Part shown: positions 60,851 through 64,000 of the stretch, one piece after another
Numbering within the stretch: position 1 is the stretch's first letter
Layout of the letters: the number at the start of each line of letters is the position of its first letter
Origin: Candidatus Ribeiella danica
GTDB taxonomy: Bacteria; Chloroflexota; Chloroflexia; Chloroflexales; Roseiflexaceae
Direction: 5' to 3'
NCBI GenBank assembly: GCA_016717335.1
Contig: JADKFS010000001.1
Span: forward strand, 558,001 to 622,000
Length of the DNA stretch: 64,000 nucleotides
The notes under the pieces: model-generated
What the model was told of the DNA's origin: nothing
What the model saw: the letters and a program-made list of their open reading frames with translations, nothing else
Database searches by the model: none
Position numbers and translations under genes: made by a program

Positions 60851-61927
60851 TTACGACGGCAGCGGCAGGCGCGCGCACAGCCGCGTGCCCAGCCCGGGGT
60901 GCGACTCGATCGCCAGCTCGCCGCCGAGCAGGGCCAGCCGCTCGCGCATGCCGCGCAGCCCCAGCCGGTTCGCGCTGCGCGCGCGCAGCGCCGCCATGTC
61001 GAACCCGGCCCCGTCGTCGCGCACCTCCAGGGTGATCAGCCCCGGCGCGCGGCAGACCGCGACGCGCACCTCGCGCGCGCTCGCGTGCCGCGCCACATTC
61101 GTCAGCGCCTCCTGCACCACGCGGTAGCACGTCAGCTCGACCGGCTGAGGCAGCCGGTCGCTCAGGCCGGCGACCGAGAGCGTCGCCCGCGCCGGGTTGG
61201 TGGCGTTGAACTCGTCGACGCGCGACCCCAGCGCTGCCAGCAGCCCCAGGTCGTCGAGGATCGTCGGCCGCAGCTCGAGCGCGACCTTGCACACATCCTC
61301 GAGTGCCTGCGAGGTCAGGCTGCGCAGCTGCTTCACGTGCAGCTGGACCGCGGCGGGGTCTTCGGCGCACTCCAGCAGCCGCAGCCGCACGAGCAGCGAG
61401 GTCAGCGCCTGGGCGGCCTCATCGTGCAGCTCGCGGGCGAGCCGCTGGCGCTCGTCTTCCTGGGCCTGGAGGATCGCCTGGGAGAGCTGGTGGAGCTGCC
61501 GGCTGTCCTGCGACACGGTCTCGAGCATCTGGTTGAACGTGGCCGCCAGCCGGTCGAAGCGCTCGTCGCTCAGCGTCCCCGTGTCCACGCGCACGTCCAG
61601 CTGGCCGCACCGCACCTGGTCCACCGCGGACTGCAGCCGATCGAGCGGGCTGAGCGCGAGCCGGAGCGCCAGGTAGTTGAGCACGAAGCTGATCGCCAGC
61701 CCGGCCCCGGCGAACGCCGCGATCAGCTCGTAGCGCGGGGCGCTCGGGAAGGCCAGCGCGTGCCGGGTCGTGATGATCGTGCCGGCGATCGCCCCGAGCG
61801 CGACGATCGCCGAGTTCACCAGCAGGATCTTGTAGAACAGCCGGATGCGTAATAGCCCCCGGCCGAAACCCGCCAGCCCCAGTGGCGCCGTTCGCCCACC
61901 GGGCTGTAGTGCCTCTCGCGCGGCCAT
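60851..61927 (-). CDS. NarX-like sensor histidine kinase (HisKA_3)
   Basis: A 358-residue kinase. Two membrane helices at about 30-50 (LVNSAIVALGAIAGTIITT) and 68-90 (LIAAFAGAGLAISFVLNYLA) with only a short external loop, then HAMP (LDRLQSAVDQVRCGQLDVRV). The HisKA_3 dimerisation helix carries the His in ERQRLARELHDEAAQALTS. The HATPase shows VQEALTNVARHA, VRDDGAGFD and GLRGMRERL. The tiny external loop suggests it senses membrane state or a partner. GGGAGG lies 5 bases before ATG 61927. It is the first gene of the pair. Confidence 0.92.
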   Translation of the reverse strand: MAAREALQPGGRTAPLGLAGFGRGLLRIRLFYKILLVNSAIVALGAIAGTIITTRHALAFPSAPRYELIAAFAGAGLAISFVLNYLALRLALSPLDRLQSAVDQVRCGQLDVRVDTGTLSDERFDRLAATFNQMLETVSQDSRQLHQLSQAILQAQEDERQRLARELHDEAAQALTSLLVRLRLLECAEDPAAVQLHVKQLRSLTSQALEDVCKVALELRPTILDDLGLLAALGSRVDEFNATNPARATLSVAGLSDRLPQPVELTCYRVVQEALTNVARHASAREVRVAVCRAPGLITLEVRDDGAGFDMAALRARSANRLGLRGMRERLALLGGELAIESHPGLGTRLCARLPLPS

Positions 61928-62234
61928 GGCAGCCTCCCGAACACCTTACGAAGCGCTCTCGGCGCCCTGTTCTGGCGCATCATAGTCCGGTTCGCAGGGT
62001 CTCAGAAGGAAGATTCCTTTACTCTCAGAGAAGACCTGACCACAAAGGCAAGCTGTCAATGTCGTTATATCGCCGCTCCGCCCTGAGTGCTTATGCGACG
62101 GGCGTGCGCCGGATTACTCCTCGCCGGCTCCTGGCTGGGGCAGGGGTGAGCACTGTACAGACAAGAAGCCCCCTTTCCCGTGGCGACGAGAGAGGGGGCA
62201 GAGGGTGAGGCCAACATCTCCACTGGGCCGGCGA
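61928..62234. other. Intergenic region with degenerate family A repeat
   Basis: 307 bases. Around 62105-62215 it carries GGCTCCTGGCTGGGGCAGGG, then CCCCCTTTCCCGTGGCGACG and AGAGGGGGCAGAGGGTGAGG. These are the flanks of the family A element with the central palindrome lost. No gene supported; the minus-strand kinase promoter must be at the left end but is not clear. Confidence 0.55.
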
Positions 62235-62642
62235 TCAGCCCTCGAGCGGATCGAGCGCGGCGTTCCAGGCCTTCATGCGCTCGGCGTCGCCGCCGGCGTC
62301 GGGGTGGTGTAGGCGCGCCATCGCCTTGCGGATCGCGCTGACCTCGTCGGGCGTCAGGTCGAGCGTCAGCCCGCCGATCGAAAACGGCGCCGGCACGGCG
62401 ACGCGCTCGGCGCGCGCCCGCCACATGTCGCGCTCGCGCTCCAGCGCGGCGTTCTCGCGAGTCGTCTCCATCAAGTTCGCGACCGTCTTGTTGTAGGCGC
62501 GGTTGATCTCGCTGTAGCGGGCCTGCTCCTTGCGCATCTGGCGGAGCAGCTGATGGATGGTCTTGTGAGCCTCGTCCAGCTCGTGCTGCAGCAGGTCGGG
62601 TTCGGCGGCTAGCCCGCCGAGGCGGTCGAACTGATTGACCAC
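62235..62642 (-). CDS. Small coiled-coil protein with C-terminal J-domain-like motif
   Basis: A 135-residue protein. The first ~90 residues are a long charged helix (ELDEAHKTIHQLLRQMRKEQ, AALERERDMWRARAERV). The last ~45 contain LTPDEVSAIRKAMARLHHPD followed by AGGDAERMKAWNAA, which matches helices II-III of a J domain with its HPD tripeptide. Such partial J domains may recruit DnaK or serve only as a fold. The frame starts further up (62690), but GTG 62642 has GAGGAG 7-8 bases before it. No partner gene beside it. Confidence 0.72.
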   Translation of the reverse strand: MVNQFDRLGGLAAEPDLLQHELDEAHKTIHQLLRQMRKEQARYSEINRAYNKTVANLMETTRENAALERERDMWRARAERVAVPAPFSIGGLTLDLTPDEVSAIRKAMARLHHPDAGGDAERMKAWNAALDPLEG

Positions 62643-62810
62643 GCGCGCTCTCCTCACGAAGTGCAGCTGTCCTTTCAACGGGGCACGCACCGGGTACGGG
62701 CGTATGCGCAGGATACACGCATGTGGCGCAAAAAAGATCGGTCACGAGGTGGTTTTCTTGCGCGAGCGGCTGTGGTATCATGGGCGCATATCAAGAAATG
62801 CAGCCATCTC

Positions 62811-63986
62811 CTAGCGCGCCGTCAGTGGCAGATACGCCTTGATATTCAAGATCGGGATATCCTTCAGCGCGTACTTTAGATCATCCGTACCCACCACGTG
62901 AAAGCTCAGGTGCGGCCGGTCGTCCTGGTCGAGCGCAATCGACATATCGTCGTAGCGAATGCCCGATGATGGGGCGACCGCGACGATGTCGATCTGCCAG
63001 CCTGCGCCGTCGGGCCATGCGTAGCGTAGCTGGCGGTTTGGCGACTTGAGGTCGCCGTAGGCGATCCGCGCACATCCGTCCTGGTCCAGGTCGATCGATG
63101 TCCCATCCCCGGCAAGAAAATCAGGGTCGACCCTGATTTTGATCCACTTCGATCCGTCGTAGTGAGCGTACTTCAGACCGTAGAGCGTGCCGCCGCCGCG
63201 GTAGCTGATGTGCGCGCGCCCCTGGCCGTCGACCGCGATCGCGTTATACTCGCCGGCGCCGTCTTCCGCGTCGACCACCGCGATCTGCCAGCCGCCGCCG
63301 CCGTTGTAGGCATACTTCAGCGCGCGCGTATCGTAGTCGTAGTAGCTGATGTGCGGGCGATTGGCGCTGTCGAGCGCCAGCGACAGCCAGGTCATGCGGC
63401 CGGTCGTGATCAGCGTCGCGACTGTCTCGATCTGCCAGCCGAGCCCGGTCAGATGCGCGTACTTGACCGCCCTGGCCGTCTCGTCGGTATAGGCGATCGC
63501 CGGCTGCCCGCCCGAATCCAGCCTGAGCGAGGCGTGCTCGCCGACGTCGCCGCCGCTGTCGACGACCTCAATATGCCAGCCTGAGCTCTCGCGGCGCGCA
63601 TACATCAGCGCGTCGTGGGCGTGGTGGTAGGCGATGTGCGGCCGGTCGGACGAGTCGATCGCCAGGCTGGTGTACCAGCCCGTGCCAGGAGTATCGTCGA
63701 CCATCTCGACGTGCCAGGCGGCGCCGTCGTAAGAGGCGTACTTGAGCCCGAAGCGGTACTGACCGTCCTGAGCGTGGTAGCTGATATGCGGCAGGTTGCT
63801 CGTATCGACTGCCAGCGACGTCCACTGGCCGCCATAGGTTGGGCCATCCACTGTAGTCACCTGCCAGATGCCGGCTCCAACGCCCGTTCCAACCGGCGGG
63901 CCGATCAGCCCTAGTAGGATGGCTAGCACCAGAAGCACGCCTGGCCGGCCTAGCCGGGCAGCCGGGCGCGAACGAACAGATCTCAC
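62811..63986 (-). CDS. Secreted repeat protein, likely beta-propeller
   Basis: A 391-residue protein with a signal peptide (RLGRPGVLLVLAILLGLIG). Six or seven repeats of about 50 residues follow with the pattern 'W..SLA.D..-RPHISYY-...-LKYA-...-W-.-V.D' (for example SLALDSANRPHISYYDYDTR and ALKYAYNGGGGWQIAVVD), as in BNR/WG-type six- or seven-bladed propellers. It ends KAYLPLTAR. An end of the type YLPL-x(2,3) recurs, as I recall, on exported Chloroflexota proteins and might be a sorting or anchoring tail. GTG start 14 bases before the window end, without a visible ribosome-binding site. Binding function unknown. Confidence 0.75.
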   Translation of the reverse strand: MRSVRSRPAARLGRPGVLLVLAILLGLIGPPVGTGVGAGIWQVTTVDGPTYGGQWTSLAVDTSNLPHISYHAQDGQYRFGLKYASYDGAAWHVEMVDDTPGTGWYTSLAIDSSDRPHIAYHHAHDALMYARRESSGWHIEVVDSGGDVGEHASLRLDSGGQPAIAYTDETARAVKYAHLTGLGWQIETVATLITTGRMTWLSLALDSANRPHISYYDYDTRALKYAYNGGGGWQIAVVDAEDGAGEYNAIAVDGQGRAHISYRGGGTLYGLKYAHYDGSKWIKIRVDPDFLAGDGTSIDLDQDGCARIAYGDLKSPNRQLRYAWPDGAGWQIDIVAVAPSSGIRYDDMSIALDQDDRPHLSFHVVGTDDLKYALKDIPILNIKAYLPLTAR

Positions 63987-64000
63987 GGGGGGTATCGTTC

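Overview
The window is a contiguous, GC-rich bacterial segment with about 40 recognisable genes. The best guess is a phototrophic member of the Chloroflexota (Chloroflexales, near Roseiflexus/Chloroflexus). The supports are a BchE-type anaerobic Mg-protoporphyrin cyclase next to a BchJ-like V4R protein, many CHAT/caspase-like and TPR proteins, large PAS/GAF histidine kinases, a MalT-like LuxR regulator, and dense GC-rich palindromic repeats between genes. This is inference: no rRNA, tRNA or CRISPR array was seen.

Layout. 1-7.4 kb: two-component signalling (end of a LuxR-type regulator, a receiver-like protein lacking its phospho-acceptor Asp, two large PAS/GAF histidine kinases, one Rcp1-type regulator). 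7.4-11.2 kb: methyltransferase, GT4 glycosyltransferase and GH57-like protein. 11.2-20.8 kb: acyl-CoA ligase, a methyltransferase fossil, and a divergent pair of TPR-rich clan CD peptidase-like proteins (one CHAT, one with three caspase-like domains of which only the first keeps its dyad). 21.4-24.8 kb: bacteriochlorophyll-type cluster (V4R protein, radical SAM protein, BchE). 25-35.4 kb: serine hydrolase, ABC-2 exporter operon, MalT-like regulator, methyltransferase, small membrane protein. 56-64 kb: VOC protein, exonuclease III, DinB-like protein, P450, NarL/NarX-type pair, a small J-domain-like protein and a secreted propeller-like protein.

The most interesting part is 35.5-55.9 kb, a same-strand run of about a dozen genes that looks like one composite system. 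It begins behind a good sigma70-type promoter with a CHAT protease-P-loop NTPase protein. Three more P-loop ATPases follow, one ending in a winged-helix DNA-binding domain and one ending in helical repeats. Next come a radical SAM/SPASM enzyme with a PqqD-like N-terminus and a tiny peptide gene behind a strong ribosome-binding site. A ubiquitin-type conjugation set follows: a JAMM isopeptidase fused to an RWD/UBC-like domain, a second RWD-like protein, a 57-residue protein, an E2 with the catalytic Cys, and a ThiF-type E1. It ends with a single-pass membrane TPR protein. Three of these proteins share one architecture (cytosolic module, one transmembrane helix, Thr/Pro-rich linker, helical repeats outside). 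No beta-grasp ubiquitin-like protein is encoded here. I infer a membrane-linked, NTPase-gated modification and protease system, possibly defensive, that joins RiPP-like chemistry to ubiquitin-like chemistry.

Two families of intergenic repeats recur throughout: (i) long perfect hairpins with a constant core and arms that differ between copies yet stay complementary; (ii) composite elements of about 400 bp built around GGGGCGCTGCGCCCC hairpins, some ending in promoter-like sequence.
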